A stretch of DNA of 64,000 bases from Flavobacteriales bacterium (GCA_023957375.1 JAMLHB010000001.1:1404245-1468244); one strand, 5' to 3'; positions 44,098 to 53,421 are shown, counted from the first letter of the stretch. Notes: generated by a model not told the origin, from the letters alone. Numbers and translations: made by a program.

Positions 44098-45108
44098 CTA
44101 TTCAGCCAATACGAACTTGTGCATCTCCAACCGGCCGTGGTAGCGCAGGCACAGCGCATACGCCCCGCGCGCCCAGTTCCCAACATGCAGGACCCAACTA
44201 CCGCCTGTCACCCTTCCTTGCCACACCAATCGCCCCAACGCGTCCAGCACCTGCGCTTCAGCTCCGTCGCGGTGCTCCACCACCAACAGGTCCCGTACCG
44301 GGTTCGGGAACAAGATGGGGGCTGTCGCTCCGTTGACCCCGATTCCCTGTGCTCGTTCACAACCGTTGGGATCGAGCGACACGCATACCGCATCAACCAA
44401 GGTGTATCCCCATGGATACCATGGGAACACGGAACTTGGGTCCGCAAAGTGCAGCGTATCGGTGAGGGCGTTGCTGAAGAACTGGCCGATCATCACGTAC
44501 TGGTAGGCGCTGTCCGCCACAAAGCTGCCGCTCACCAGGGTCCAGCCCACTGTATCCGCGAGTATCTGCGGATAGAGAATGTGCGCATGGTTGGGCGGTG
44601 CGGGATAGGGGTCGCCCCAAATCCAAGGGCGGTCCTGCATGGTGAAGAGCATGCCCACCTTGTCATTGGCCAGCCAGATCTGCGGGTATTCGGCATTGCC
44701 ACCGAATGCCGCGTTGGCCCTGAAACTGCAGTAATAGGTCTGTCCTATTACCATGGGCTCCAGCAGGGGTGCCTGGATCCATTCCCTTTGCTCGTCCATA
44801 CCATTCTGATGGTACGTGAGTATGCCGGCACAAGAAGCCCCTTCAAATGGTTCCTGAAAGGTGAGGAAATTCATGGGCAAGCCCTCAAAATTCCCATAAG
44901 GCAAACAACTCTGAAAATAATCAGGGGTTCCATTGGCGCTGTGCCACTGGAGGGGGCCATAAAGGCCGAAGTCAGCTTGCACACAGGAGTCGGATTCCTC
45001 GAACCCCGGGTTGGGCACCAAGTTTTGGGCCACGGCCAAAGCAGGGGCAAGTACGCCGATCAGGGCTACTGCCGCATACCGGAAGAACCGCGTACCATTC
45101 AGGCACAT
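44098..45108 (-). CDS. protein B3: secreted protein with T9SS sorting domain
   Basis: A 336-residue B-family member. ATG 45108 gives a signal ending LAVAQ. NLVPNPGFEESDSC opens the mature domain; FGGNAEYPQIWLANDKVGML and DTVGWTLVSGSFVADSAYQY follow, and ILFPNPVRDLLVVEHRDG to MHKFVLAE is the T9SS type A sorting domain. It is very similar to B4 along its whole length, indicating a recent duplication. The upstream region also matches that of B4 (CATGCATGTCTTCCC and GGCGGCCGGGAG). Confidence 0.86.
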   Translation of the reverse strand: MCLNGTRFFRYAAVALIGVLAPALAVAQNLVPNPGFEESDSCVQADFGLYGPLQWHSANGTPDYFQSCLPYGNFEGLPMNFLTFQEPFEGASCAGILTYHQNGMDEQREWIQAPLLEPMVIGQTYYCSFRANAAFGGNAEYPQIWLANDKVGMLFTMQDRPWIWGDPYPAPPNHAHILYPQILADTVGWTLVSGSFVADSAYQYVMIGQFFSNALTDTLHFADPSSVFPWYPWGYTLVDAVCVSLDPNGCERAQGIGVNGATAPILFPNPVRDLLVVEHRDGAEAQVLDALGRLVWQGRVTGGSWVLHVGNWARGAYALCLRYHGRLEMHKFVLAE

Positions 45109-45380
45109 GTCGCTGTTGTTGTTCGTATTGGCCGGAGGCATCGCTCCGGTCCGTGAAAGTTACAATGCAACGCGCAACAAGCGCGCATGCATGTCTTCCC
45201 GTGCGGCGGCCGGGAGGGGCCGGGGCGATCAAATCTTCATCACCCCGCGCTCAGGTGGAGCGCGCCTATCTATGGAATGGTGGTGCAACTTCCATGGCGG
45301 AAAGCATTGAAAGTTGTTGAAAACGAAAACGCCGCAGCCTCACGGCCACGGCGAATGCAACTACCTTGTAGGGTTCGAAA

Positions 45381-45470
45381 CTACCTGTTGGCCTGTTGGC
45401 CTGTTGGCCTGTTGGCCTGTGGCGCAACGCGCAAGGCAAGCAAAGAGGGTATGGAAAATTGCGCGTTCAT
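45381..45470 (-). CDS. mini-ORF, module copy 2 (MNAQ family)
   Basis: A possible 29-residue product starting MNAQFSIP and ending in the repeat-coded QANRPTGQQANR. It is in frame with the A4 remnant, so it could also be read as the tail of a fusion. TATATTCG lies just upstream as a weak -7 box. Low confidence as a gene. Confidence 0.2.
   Translation of the reverse strand: MNAQFSIPSLLALRVAPQANRPTGQQANR
45384..45420. repeat. 8-bp tandem repeat, about 4.6 copies
   Basis: The same GGCCTGTT unit as at 41421-41476 but with fewer copies, showing copy-number difference between duplicated modules. The 45142-45380 spacer upstream of B3 otherwise shares segments with 46870-47080. Confidence 0.95.
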
Positions 45471-45535
45471 GCTGGAACGAATATAACGGAATTTATTCGG
45501 GATGATAGCGGTGATGGATAAGTAATGGGATCTGG

Positions 45536-45584
45536 GCGCAGGGTCCGCCATGGGTCGGAGATCCTGCTTGGCGAGACCCTGCGC
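45536..45584 (-). ncRNA. module hairpin, copy 2
   Basis: GCGCAGGGTC and GACCCTGCGC form the same 10-bp stem as copy 1, with a loop of different sequence. The module edge (CTCGCGCAGG) directly follows the A4 remnant. Confidence 0.6.
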
Positions 45585-45588
45585 GAGT

Positions 45589-45737
45589 AGTAAGTTGTTG
45601 GTCACCGTGTTATCCCAACCAAGGAAATCGGTGGAAGCGCCGCTGTTACCCAGCCAAGTGACTTGTCCCTGTGCATGGCTCGCGCTCAGCACCAATGCAC
45701 CCCATACAAGGTGCCTGAATTTTGTTGTTGTAAACAT
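45589..45737 (-). pseudogene. protein A4, N-terminal fragment
   Basis: Only about 50 codons of the A family remain: ATG 45737, MFTTTKFRHLVWGALVLSAS, signal end GQV, then STDFLGWDNTVTNNLL, corresponding to residues about 1-50 of A1. The frame then enters module copy 2 and stops at 45381. It is the shortest A remnant, again cut exactly at CTCGCGCAGG. It is preceded by the B-A hairpin and lies 45 bp after B4. Confidence 0.75.
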
Positions 45738-45770
45738 GGCCTTTCGTGTTTGTAGTTCTTCGAAAGGACC
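45738..45770 (-). ncRNA. conserved intercistronic hairpin, B4-A4 junction
   Basis: Minus-strand GGTCCTTTCG and CGAAAGGCC pair with one bulged T directly before the A4 ATG, resembling those before A1 and A3. Confidence 0.5.
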
Positions 45771-45782
45771 AGAACGATGCTT

Positions 45783-46811
45783 CTATTCCGCCAAAACGAA
45801 CTTGTGTACTTCCGCGCGCCCACGCCACTCAAGGCGCAGCACATACGTGCTCCGCGCCCATGCCCCAACGGGCAATACCCACCGATCACTTCCCACCACA
45901 CCTTGCCAGATCACTCGCCCCACAGCATCCATGGCCACCAGCCGTGCCCCTTTCCGCCCACCTACTACCAATTGGTCGTATGCCGGGTTGGGGAATAGCG
46001 CCGGTCCACCCGGAAATTCCTCACTTACCCCTTGTCCCAGATCACATCCATCCGGGTTAGGCGATACACACACCGCATCGATCAAGGTGTAGCCGCGGGG
46101 AGCCCATGGGAAGACCGAGTTCGGGTCCGCGAAGTGCAGCGTATCCGTCAAGGCATTGCTGAAGAACTGCCCGATCATCACGTACTGGTAGGCGCTATCC
46201 GCCACGAAGCTGCCGCTCACCAGGGTCCAGCTCACCGTATCCGCGAGGATCTGCGGATATTGGATGTGCGTATGATCGGGCGGCACCGGGTAGGGATCAC
46301 CCCAAGCCCACGGGCGGTCCTGCATGGTAAAGAGCATGCCCACCTTGTCACTGGCCAACCAGATCTGCGGATACTGGGCATTGCCGCCGAAGGCAGCATT
46401 CGCACGGAAGCTGCAGTAGTAGGTCTGCCCCACTACCAAGGGTTCCAGCAAAGGAGCCATGATCCATTCACGGTATTCGGCGGAACCATTCTGATGGTAC
46501 GTGAACATCCCTGCGCACGAGGAACCCTCGAATGGCTCTTGGAAAGTGATGAAATTCATGGGCAACCCGAAGGCACTACCATACGGCAAACAGCTCTGCA
46601 AGTGATCCGGGGTCCCATTGGCGCTATGCCAATAGAGAGGGCCATCCACTCCAAAGCCAGCTTCTGAGCAGGAGTCCGCCTCTTCGAACCCCGGATTGGG
46701 TACCAGGTTCTGGGCAAGAAGGGGTAAGGCGCAAGGAGCAAGGCACAAGACGAACAGCGCGCGTTGCATCGCCGTCCTCCATGCCTTGCTCCTATTGCCC
46801 GTCGTGGTCAT
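45783..46811 (-). CDS. protein B4: secreted protein with T9SS sorting domain
   Basis: A 342-residue B-family member, closest to B3. ATG 46811 gives a signal ending LPLLAQ; ATG 46769 (MQRALFVLCLAPCALPLLAQ) gives a more compact one. NLVPNPGFEEADSC, FGGNAQYPQIWLASDKVGML, DTVSWTLVSGSFVADSAYQY and ALFPNPAYDQLVVGGRKG to the C-terminal EVHKFVLAE mark the same domains as in B3. It is the first gene in the direction of transcription of the array. Confidence 0.86.
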   Translation of the reverse strand: MTTTGNRSKAWRTAMQRALFVLCLAPCALPLLAQNLVPNPGFEEADSCSEAGFGVDGPLYWHSANGTPDHLQSCLPYGSAFGLPMNFITFQEPFEGSSCAGMFTYHQNGSAEYREWIMAPLLEPLVVGQTYYCSFRANAAFGGNAQYPQIWLASDKVGMLFTMQDRPWAWGDPYPVPPDHTHIQYPQILADTVSWTLVSGSFVADSAYQYVMIGQFFSNALTDTLHFADPNSVFPWAPRGYTLIDAVCVSPNPDGCDLGQGVSEEFPGGPALFPNPAYDQLVVGGRKGARLVAMDAVGRVIWQGVVGSDRWVLPVGAWARSTYVLRLEWRGRAEVHKFVLAE

Positions 46812-47076
46812 TGTTCGTCGTTCGTATCGGCCGGAAGCATCGCTCCGGTCCGTTAATGTACAATGCACGGCGCAAGAAGCACGCATGCATGTCTTCCCTT
46901 GCGGCGGCCGGGAGTGGCCGGTGGTCTTCAAGCCACCACCATGGTACACGACCATGGTACCTGTGCGTGGTCAGGTGGTACTTGCTCCATGGCAAATTGG
47001 ATTGGAAGTTGTGGAAAACAAAAACGCCGCAACCAATGGGCCACGGACAATGCCAGTACCTTGTTCAACTGAAAAA

Positions 47077-47271
47077 TTACCTGTGGCCTGTGGCCTGTGG
47101 CCTGTGGCCTGTGGCCTGTGGCCTGTGGCCTGTGGCCTGTGGCCTGTGGCCTGTGGCCTGTGGCCTGTGGCCTGTGGCCTGTGGCCTGTGGCCCTCTGGC
47201 CCTCTGAGCCCGCCGAAGGGCGGCGCAACGCGCAAGCCAAGCAAGGAGGCTATGTGCAATTGCGCGTTCAT
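47077..47271 (-). CDS. mini-ORF, module copy 3 (MNAQ family)
   Basis: A possible 64-residue product starting MNAQLHIA with a C-terminal tail ATGHRPQ repeated by the 7-bp array. TACATTCG stands before the ATG as in copy 1. Because the tail is low-complexity and copy dependent, coding status is doubtful. Confidence 0.25.
   Translation of the reverse strand: MNAQLHIASLLGLRVAPPFGGLRGPEGHRPQATGHRPQATGHRPQATGHRPQATGHRPQATGHR
47081..47192. repeat. 7-bp tandem repeat, sixteen copies
   Basis: CTGTGGC repeats sixteen times, then degrades into CCCTCTGG units. It is the counterpart of the 8-bp GGCCTGTT repeats of the other modules with one T lost per unit. Confidence 0.95.
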
Positions 47272-47327
47272 GATGGAACGAATGTAATGAAATTTATAGA
47301 GTGTGATGGCAATGTGGATAAGTCGTG

Positions 47328-47376
47328 GCGCAGGATCCGCGAAGAGCCGGAGGTTCCAGTTGGCGAGATCCTGCGC
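47328..47376 (-). ncRNA. module hairpin, copy 3 with compensatory change
   Basis: GCGCAGGATC and GATCCTGCGC form a 10-bp stem. Relative to copies 1 and 2 (GGGTC/GACCC) the third-from-inside pair changed on both sides, so pairing is conserved. In 47377-47433 nothing further is seen. Confidence 0.6.
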
Positions 47377-47433
47377 GAGGGTTGAATGGAAATGCGGCAT
47401 TTTTGGGAACCGCCGGAGGCGAACCGAACGTAC

Positions 47434-47460
47434 CGCACTCGCGAAAAACGCGAGCGCGGG
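47434..47460. repeat. dispersed palindrome (REP-like), inverse of the 26.5-kb repeats
   Basis: CGCACTCGCGAAAAACGCGA and seven further bases are the exact reverse complement of the palindrome in the 26530-26750 repeats. It sits 4 bp before the orphan FAD-dehydrogenase fragment. Confidence 0.8.
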
Positions 47461-47464
47461 CATG

Positions 47465-47651
47465 GGCTACCGTACCAACGAGGCCGTGCTCGTTGCGGTG
47501 GAATCACGCACCAGTTCACCGGTGCGCATTCCGCGCGATCCGCAAACCCTGCAACACCCGCAGGTGCGCGGGCTGTTTCCCTGCGCGGAGGGGGCAGGCT
47601 ATGCCGGTGGCATCGTGAGCGCGGCGATGGACGGACTGCGCGTGGCCGGGG
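47465..47651 (+). pseudogene. orphan 3' fragment of the FAD dehydrogenase gene
   Basis: A 187-bp copy of 37611-37797 with a single mismatch (C37619/T47473). It encodes GYRTNEAVLVAVESRTSSP to DGLRVAG, the C-terminal 62 residues of the FAD dehydrogenase, then diverges into ACVA and a stop. It lacks the FAD-binding domain and cannot be functional. It is in the same orientation as the intact gene and 9,854 bp from it, bounding the T9SS array. Confidence 0.9.
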
Positions 47652-47686
47652 CGTGCGTGGCGTGAAGTTCTTTGGCCCGGTAGCGT

Positions 47687-48373
47687 TCAGAACGAACAAT
47701 CCGATAGTTTGCACAACTGGTCCATGTCCTTGATGCGCACCTTCTTCCCCACCAAGGCAATGGTGCCCTCCGCTTGCAGGTCGCTCAGGGTGCGCACCAC
47801 GGATTCATAGGTGCTGTTGGCCAGTGCGGCCATTTCCTTGCGGGTGATGGTGTGGACCAGGAGGGTCTTATCCTTGGGGTCGAAACCAAAGACATCGGCA
47901 TTGATCCGCAGTGCCAGGGCCACACGGCTTTTCACCGTCATGCTTGCGAAGTTCTTCCGCAGTTGTTCCGAGCGCGCCATCTCCTCGGCCAGAAAAAGGG
48001 TGAAGTGATAACAGAACAGGGCATTGGCCCGAAGCATGTCCTCGAACACACCGATGGGCAGAATGTTGATGGTGGCGGGCGAAATAGCCACGGCGCTCAC
48101 CGGGAAGGTGCGGTTCCTGCGCAAACCCCTATGACCCAGCGCAAAGCCGTCCTTGGCTAAGCGCAGGATCACTTCCACATCCTGCGAGAAGTTGGTGAAC
48201 ACCTTCACCCTCCCGTGCCCGATCATGTACATGTTCTCGCACTTCTGGCCCTCTTTGAAGATGGTCTCTCCGGCCTTGAAGGACAAGGTGCTGGTTTGGG
48301 AGCGGGCCAGGGCCTGCCATTCGGGGGTGCAGTATGCTTTGAAGAGTGCGAGCAGGTCGCCGTGTGCAGCCAT
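47687..48373 (-). CDS. Crp/Fnr family transcriptional regulator
   Basis: A 228-residue regulator: cNMP-binding-like jelly roll (about 20-130; FKAGETIFKEGQKCENMYMI, GHGRVKVF), a long dimer helix (LAEEMARSEQLRKNFASM) and a C-terminal winged HTH with ITRKEMAALANSTYESVVRTL. It lacks the N-terminal cysteine cluster of Fnr, so it may sense NO by haem (Dnr-like) or another signal. It lies at the end of the nar cluster, 30 bp after moaA, and is the prime candidate to bind the TGAT-N4-(A/C)TCA sites found upstream of the nar, narK and nosZ units. The start is ATG 48373 (MAAHGDLLAL). Confidence 0.88.
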   Translation of the reverse strand: MAAHGDLLALFKAYCTPEWQALARSQTSTLSFKAGETIFKEGQKCENMYMIGHGRVKVFTNFSQDVEVILRLAKDGFALGHRGLRRNRTFPVSAVAISPATINILPIGVFEDMLRANALFCYHFTLFLAEEMARSEQLRKNFASMTVKSRVALALRINADVFGFDPKDKTLLVHTITRKEMAALANSTYESVVRTLSDLQAEGTIALVGKKVRIKDMDQLCKLSDCSF

Positions 48374-48403
48374 GCGGAAGAAATAGGGCCGCAAAGTTCG
48401 GGC

Positions 48404-49405
48404 TCAGCCGCCAATGGCCACCATGCTGCGGTTCGCGCCATGCAGCGCGGGGTCGGAGAGCTTCTCGAAGCTGTCCATGCCGCCGCGCACCGCCTGCTTC
48501 TTCAGCACGGATGCGGAGATCAGCGGCCGGATGTCCCGGCCGCTGCGCAATTCGGCCAGCAGGTCGGTCTCCGTTCTTCCAAAAAGGCAGTTCTTCAGTT
48601 TGCCGTCGGCGGTGAGGCGGATGCGGTTGCAGGTGCCGCAGAACGGGTTGGTCACCGAACTGATGATGGCGAAGGTGCCCGCGCCGCCGGTGAGGCGGTA
48701 GTTGCGCGCGGTGTCGTTGGGGCGGTCCGTCAGGCGCTCGTATCCCGATGCACCGAAGCGCTCCGTGGCACGGGCCAGGATCTCCGCCTCGGAAACGCCC
48801 TTGCCCCATTCCCAGCGGTTGCCGTTGAAGGGCATGTATTCAATGAAGCGCACGTGCACCGGCTCATGGCGGCTCCATTCCATGAAGTCGGTGACCTCAT
48901 CATCGTTGATGCCGCGCATCACCACCATGTTCACTTTCACGTGGAAGCCTTCCTCCTGGAGCAATCGAATGTTGGCGGTGGTGCGGGCAAAGGGATCGCG
49001 CCGCGAGATGCTGCGCATGCGGTCCGCCCGCAGCGAATCGAGGCTCACGTTCACCGCGCGCAGCCCTGCTTCCTGAAAGACTCCGACGAACTCGTCCACC
49101 AGCACCCCGTTGGTGGTGATGGCCAGTTCCACCGGCAGGCGGCCCAGGTCCCGAATGATGTGGGCGGCATCCTTGCGCACCAAGGGTTCGCCGCCGGTAA
49201 GGCGGATCTTCTTCACGCCCATGTCCGTGAAGGTGCGGGCAATGGCCAGCACTTCCTCCGTGCGCATGAACTGGTCCCGGGGCCGCAGCACGATGCCTTC
49301 CGCCGGCATGCAGTACACGCACCGCAGGTTGCAGCGCTCGGTCAGCGAGATCCGCAGGTAGTCATGCCTGCGGCCGAAGCGGTCGGTAAGGGCTGTGTTC
49401 TCCAC
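48404..49405 (-). CDS. moaA: GTP 3',8-cyclase MoaA (molybdenum cofactor)
   Basis: A 333-residue radical SAM enzyme: CNLRCVYC (about 25-32) binds the SAM cluster, LTGGEPLVRKD follows, and the C-terminal cluster is FCGTCNRIRLTADGKLKNCL. The C-terminal GG is intact (AIGG). It makes the first pterin intermediate of molybdopterin, the cofactor needed by NarG in the same cluster. Other moa/moe genes are outside the window. Confidence 0.95.
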   Translation of the reverse strand: MENTALTDRFGRRHDYLRISLTERCNLRCVYCMPAEGIVLRPRDQFMRTEEVLAIARTFTDMGVKKIRLTGGEPLVRKDAAHIIRDLGRLPVELAITTNGVLVDEFVGVFQEAGLRAVNVSLDSLRADRMRSISRRDPFARTTANIRLLQEEGFHVKVNMVVMRGINDDEVTDFMEWSRHEPVHVRFIEYMPFNGNRWEWGKGVSEAEILARATERFGASGYERLTDRPNDTARNYRLTGGAGTFAIISSVTNPFCGTCNRIRLTADGKLKNCLFGRTETDLLAELRSGRDIRPLISASVLKKQAVRGGMDSFEKLSDPALHGANRSMVAIGG

Positions 49406-49429
49406 GGGCGGCGTGTTGGTGGAACCCGG

Positions 49430-50134
49430 TCAGTTGCGGGCCAACGCGTCGAGCTCCTCCGCGCCGATCAGCTTCTGGGCCAGGGGGAACACCACGTGGT
49501 CTTCGCGGTAGATGTGCAGGCGGATCAGCTCCACCAGCTCGCGGGCATTGTTGAAGGCCACTTGGAAGGCAAACCCGCGCGAACGCTCATCGGGCAGGCG
49601 CGCGGCTAAGCCGAGGATGTTGAAGGCGAGCGCGCTGAGCTGGATGAACTTCACGTGGTCGTCCTCCATCATGTCCACTGCCGTGGTGGGCGGCTTGCTT
49701 TCGCTGTGTTCCCCTGATTCGATCAAGCGTTCGTGCAGCAGCGGGAACAACTGGCGCTCTTCGCGCTGGTTGTGGGCGAAGAGGTCTTCCTCATAGAAGG
49801 TGAAGAACTCCCGCAGGGCGTCGTTGATCTCGTCGTTCAGCTTGAACCCGGCCTCGTGGTAGGCCAGCATGGCCTTCTCAAAACGGTCCAGCACTTCGCG
49901 CGCACGCTCATGCTCGCGCATGTACTGCACCAGCATCGGATGCGTCACTTTCACCTCCTTGGCCTCGGGCACATTGGCCTCGTAAGTGCCGGGCGGCTCC
50001 ATGGGGGAGAGCTCCGCCACGCCGGTTTCCTTTTCCACGTTCCGTGTGATCGGGTCCTCTTCCTTGAGCTTGGTCCGGAAGGCCCGTTCCTCCTGCCCTA
50101 CCCGTTTGCCGGTCTTGGTGTCAATGATCTTCAT
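49430..50134 (-). CDS. hemerythrin-domain protein
   Basis: A 234-residue soluble protein. The first 60 residues are a charged leader (MKIIDTKTGKRVGQEE), then a hemerythrin-type four-helix bundle: MREHERAREVL (about 73-83), EEDLFAHNQREERQLFPLLHE (two His and Glu, about 114-134), MMEDDHVKFIQ and LIRLHIYREDHVVFPLAQ (C-terminal His pair). Such non-haem diiron domains bind O2 or NO or protect against nitrosative stress. It sits between narI and moaA on the same strand, which suggests a role in NO or O2 protection or sensing for nitrate reductase. Confidence 0.88.
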   Translation of the reverse strand: MKIIDTKTGKRVGQEERAFRTKLKEEDPITRNVEKETGVAELSPMEPPGTYEANVPEAKEVKVTHPMLVQYMREHERAREVLDRFEKAMLAYHEAGFKLNDEINDALREFFTFYEEDLFAHNQREERQLFPLLHERLIESGEHSESKPPTTAVDMMEDDHVKFIQLSALAFNILGLAARLPDERSRGFAFQVAFNNARELVELIRLHIYREDHVVFPLAQKLIGAEELDALARN

Positions 50135-50162
50135 GGTTCATGGTGTTGGTCCCCGCTGCTCC

Positions 50163-51131
50163 TCAATTGTTGCGCGACTTCACGCCGGGATAGTAGCTGC
50201 CCGAACTGCGGATCGAGCGGCGGCCCCAGTTCCAGATCACCAATTGGTACCCGCGCCACAGGTAGTCGATCGGCGCCACTAAGAAGTGCATGAAGCGCGT
50301 GAAGGGCACGATGGCGATGATGGAGAAGGCGGAGATGATGTGGACCTGGATGAGCCAAGGCATGGCGCTCACGGCGGCGATGTCCGGGTTCAGTGCGAAG
50401 AGCGAGCGCAGGTAGGGCGTTACGCTGGAAGCGAACCAGGAGGATCCCCAGCGCACAAAGAAGGCCACGCCCAGCCCGCTGATGATCTGGGTGAGCAGCA
50501 CGGTGTACACCAGCATGTCCATGCGGTTGCTCACCACCAGCACGCGCTTGTTGCCCAGCCTGCGGCGGATGAGCAGGAGCAGCCCCAGCAGCGTGCCCAA
50601 GGCAAAAGCGAAGGAGCTGTACTCTAGGATGAGCAACCGCACCGGGGTGCCGTTCCAGGCCAGCACCGTACGGGGGAACAGGAAGGCGATGAGGTGGCCG
50701 AAAAAGAGCACCAGCAGGCCCCAGTGGAAGGGCTGGCTGCCCCAGAACAGTTTCTTGCGCTCCAGAAATTCCGAGGAAAGCGAGCTCACCTGGAAGCCCC
50801 GGCTGCGGTACCTGTAGATGGTGCCGATGAAGAAGATGGCCATGGCCACGTAGGGCAGCGCCACGAACATCAGGGTGTTGAGCATGCCCCACTGGGCCTC
50901 CAGCCCCACCTTCAGCAGGTATACCAAGGCACCTGCGGCCGCCAGCATCAGCAGCAGCACCATGCTGAAGTTGACGGGCGACGGGCGTTGCACGCTGTGC
51001 AGCTCGCGGATGAGCATCTTGGCGCGGGAGGCCATGTAGATGGCGACCACCAGCACGACCAGCGTGATCGCCACCAACCAGGTGACAATGGAGCCGGCGG
51101 AAAACAAGGCGTTGACCTCAAGCAACATCAT
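50163..51131 (-). CDS. narI: respiratory nitrate reductase gamma subunit (NarI)
   Basis: A 322-residue membrane protein with six or more helices and the haem b histidines: FHWGLLVLFFGHLIAF (two His, about 140-155) and VHIISAFSIIAIVPFTRFMHF (two His, about 268-288). It oxidises menaquinol and passes electrons to NarH. It is longer than E. coli NarI (225), with an extra N-terminal membrane segment. ATG 51131 overlaps the narJ stop as ATGA. Confidence 0.9.
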   Translation of the reverse strand: MMLLEVNALFSAGSIVTWLVAITLVVLVVAIYMASRAKMLIRELHSVQRPSPVNFSMVLLLMLAAAGALVYLLKVGLEAQWGMLNTLMFVALPYVAMAIFFIGTIYRYRSRGFQVSSLSSEFLERKKLFWGSQPFHWGLLVLFFGHLIAFLFPRTVLAWNGTPVRLLILEYSSFAFALGTLLGLLLLIRRRLGNKRVLVVSNRMDMLVYTVLLTQIISGLGVAFFVRWGSSWFASSVTPYLRSLFALNPDIAAVSAMPWLIQVHIISAFSIIAIVPFTRFMHFLVAPIDYLWRGYQLVIWNWGRRSIRSSGSYYPGVKSRNN

Positions 51132-51840
51132 GGTGTCATGGTTTTGATCTGTGGGGAATGGGGAACCTTGCAGGTGCCGCAATCGGAGGCTGGAGCGGCT
51201 GCCCGCAACGGGTCTTGGCCGGCGGGCTTGTACACATCCATGGGCACTTCCTCAAAATCGCGCCCGAACATCTGCACGAGCGCCAGCAACGCATAGTGGT
51301 ACACGTTGATGTTCGTTTCCTCCGGCATGATGAGGGCCTTGTGCTTGCGGCGCAGCATGTTGTTGCGCAGCTTGGTCTTCTCCGTGCCGAACTCGGCCAT
51401 CATCTTGCGCAGGGCGGGCATCATTACGCGGCCGGCCATTTCCGCGCGGAAGACCTCATCGCGCAGCAGCGGGAGCAGGGTGAGCATGTTCACCAGGTTG
51501 TCCGGCAGTTCCTCGCCGCAGTCGTTGCCCGCCAAGGATTGCTCCTGCTTCATGTTCACCAGGAACTCGCCGCGCTTGTAGTCTTCGCCGAAGATCACGA
51601 AGCCGATGTCCAGGTAGCAGATGGCCTGCACGTGGAACGTGCGCGAGAACACTTCCTCCACATGGTGCGCGGGGGTGGTTTCCACCCATTGCACGAAGGG
51701 TGCGAGCGTTTCCGCTGCTTCAGGGTACTGCGCCAGCAGCATGCCGTTCACGGCTTCCACCCGGTGGCGGAAATCAGGACCGGGGTAGCGGAAGAGCTCC
51801 GCTGCCAGGGCGTACTGTCCGTATGGCCGTGCGCTGCCCA

Positions 51841-51841
<1 letters not shown>
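51128..51841 (-). CDS. narJ: nitrate reductase assembly chaperone NarJ
   Basis: A 237-residue cytoplasmic chaperone of the NarJ/TorD type that inserts the Mo cofactor into NarG. LAAELFRYPGPDFRHRVEAV at the N-terminus and EEVFSRTFHVQAICYLDIGF with EFLVNMKQEQ match the family, and the C-terminal Cys-containing tail ASDCGTCKV is unusual. ATG 51841 shares one base with the narH stop (TGATG). Confidence 0.86.
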
Positions 51842-53334
<1,493 letters not shown>

Positions 53335-53421
53335 GGTTCTGGCTGTTTGCTTGGTGGCTTCGGGCCTGTTCCGATCGTCGTTGTGCTCCGTTGTTCTTGG
53401 TTCCCGTTCCGTGCGGGGGTG

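Noticed and set aside
47081-47192. CRISPR array
   Set aside because: Contiguous 7-bp units without spacers; no cas genes in the window.
37798-47464. Integrated phage or ICE between the 187-bp repeats
   Set aside because: No integrase, recombinase, relaxase or phage gene is present; content is only T9SS proteins and modules.
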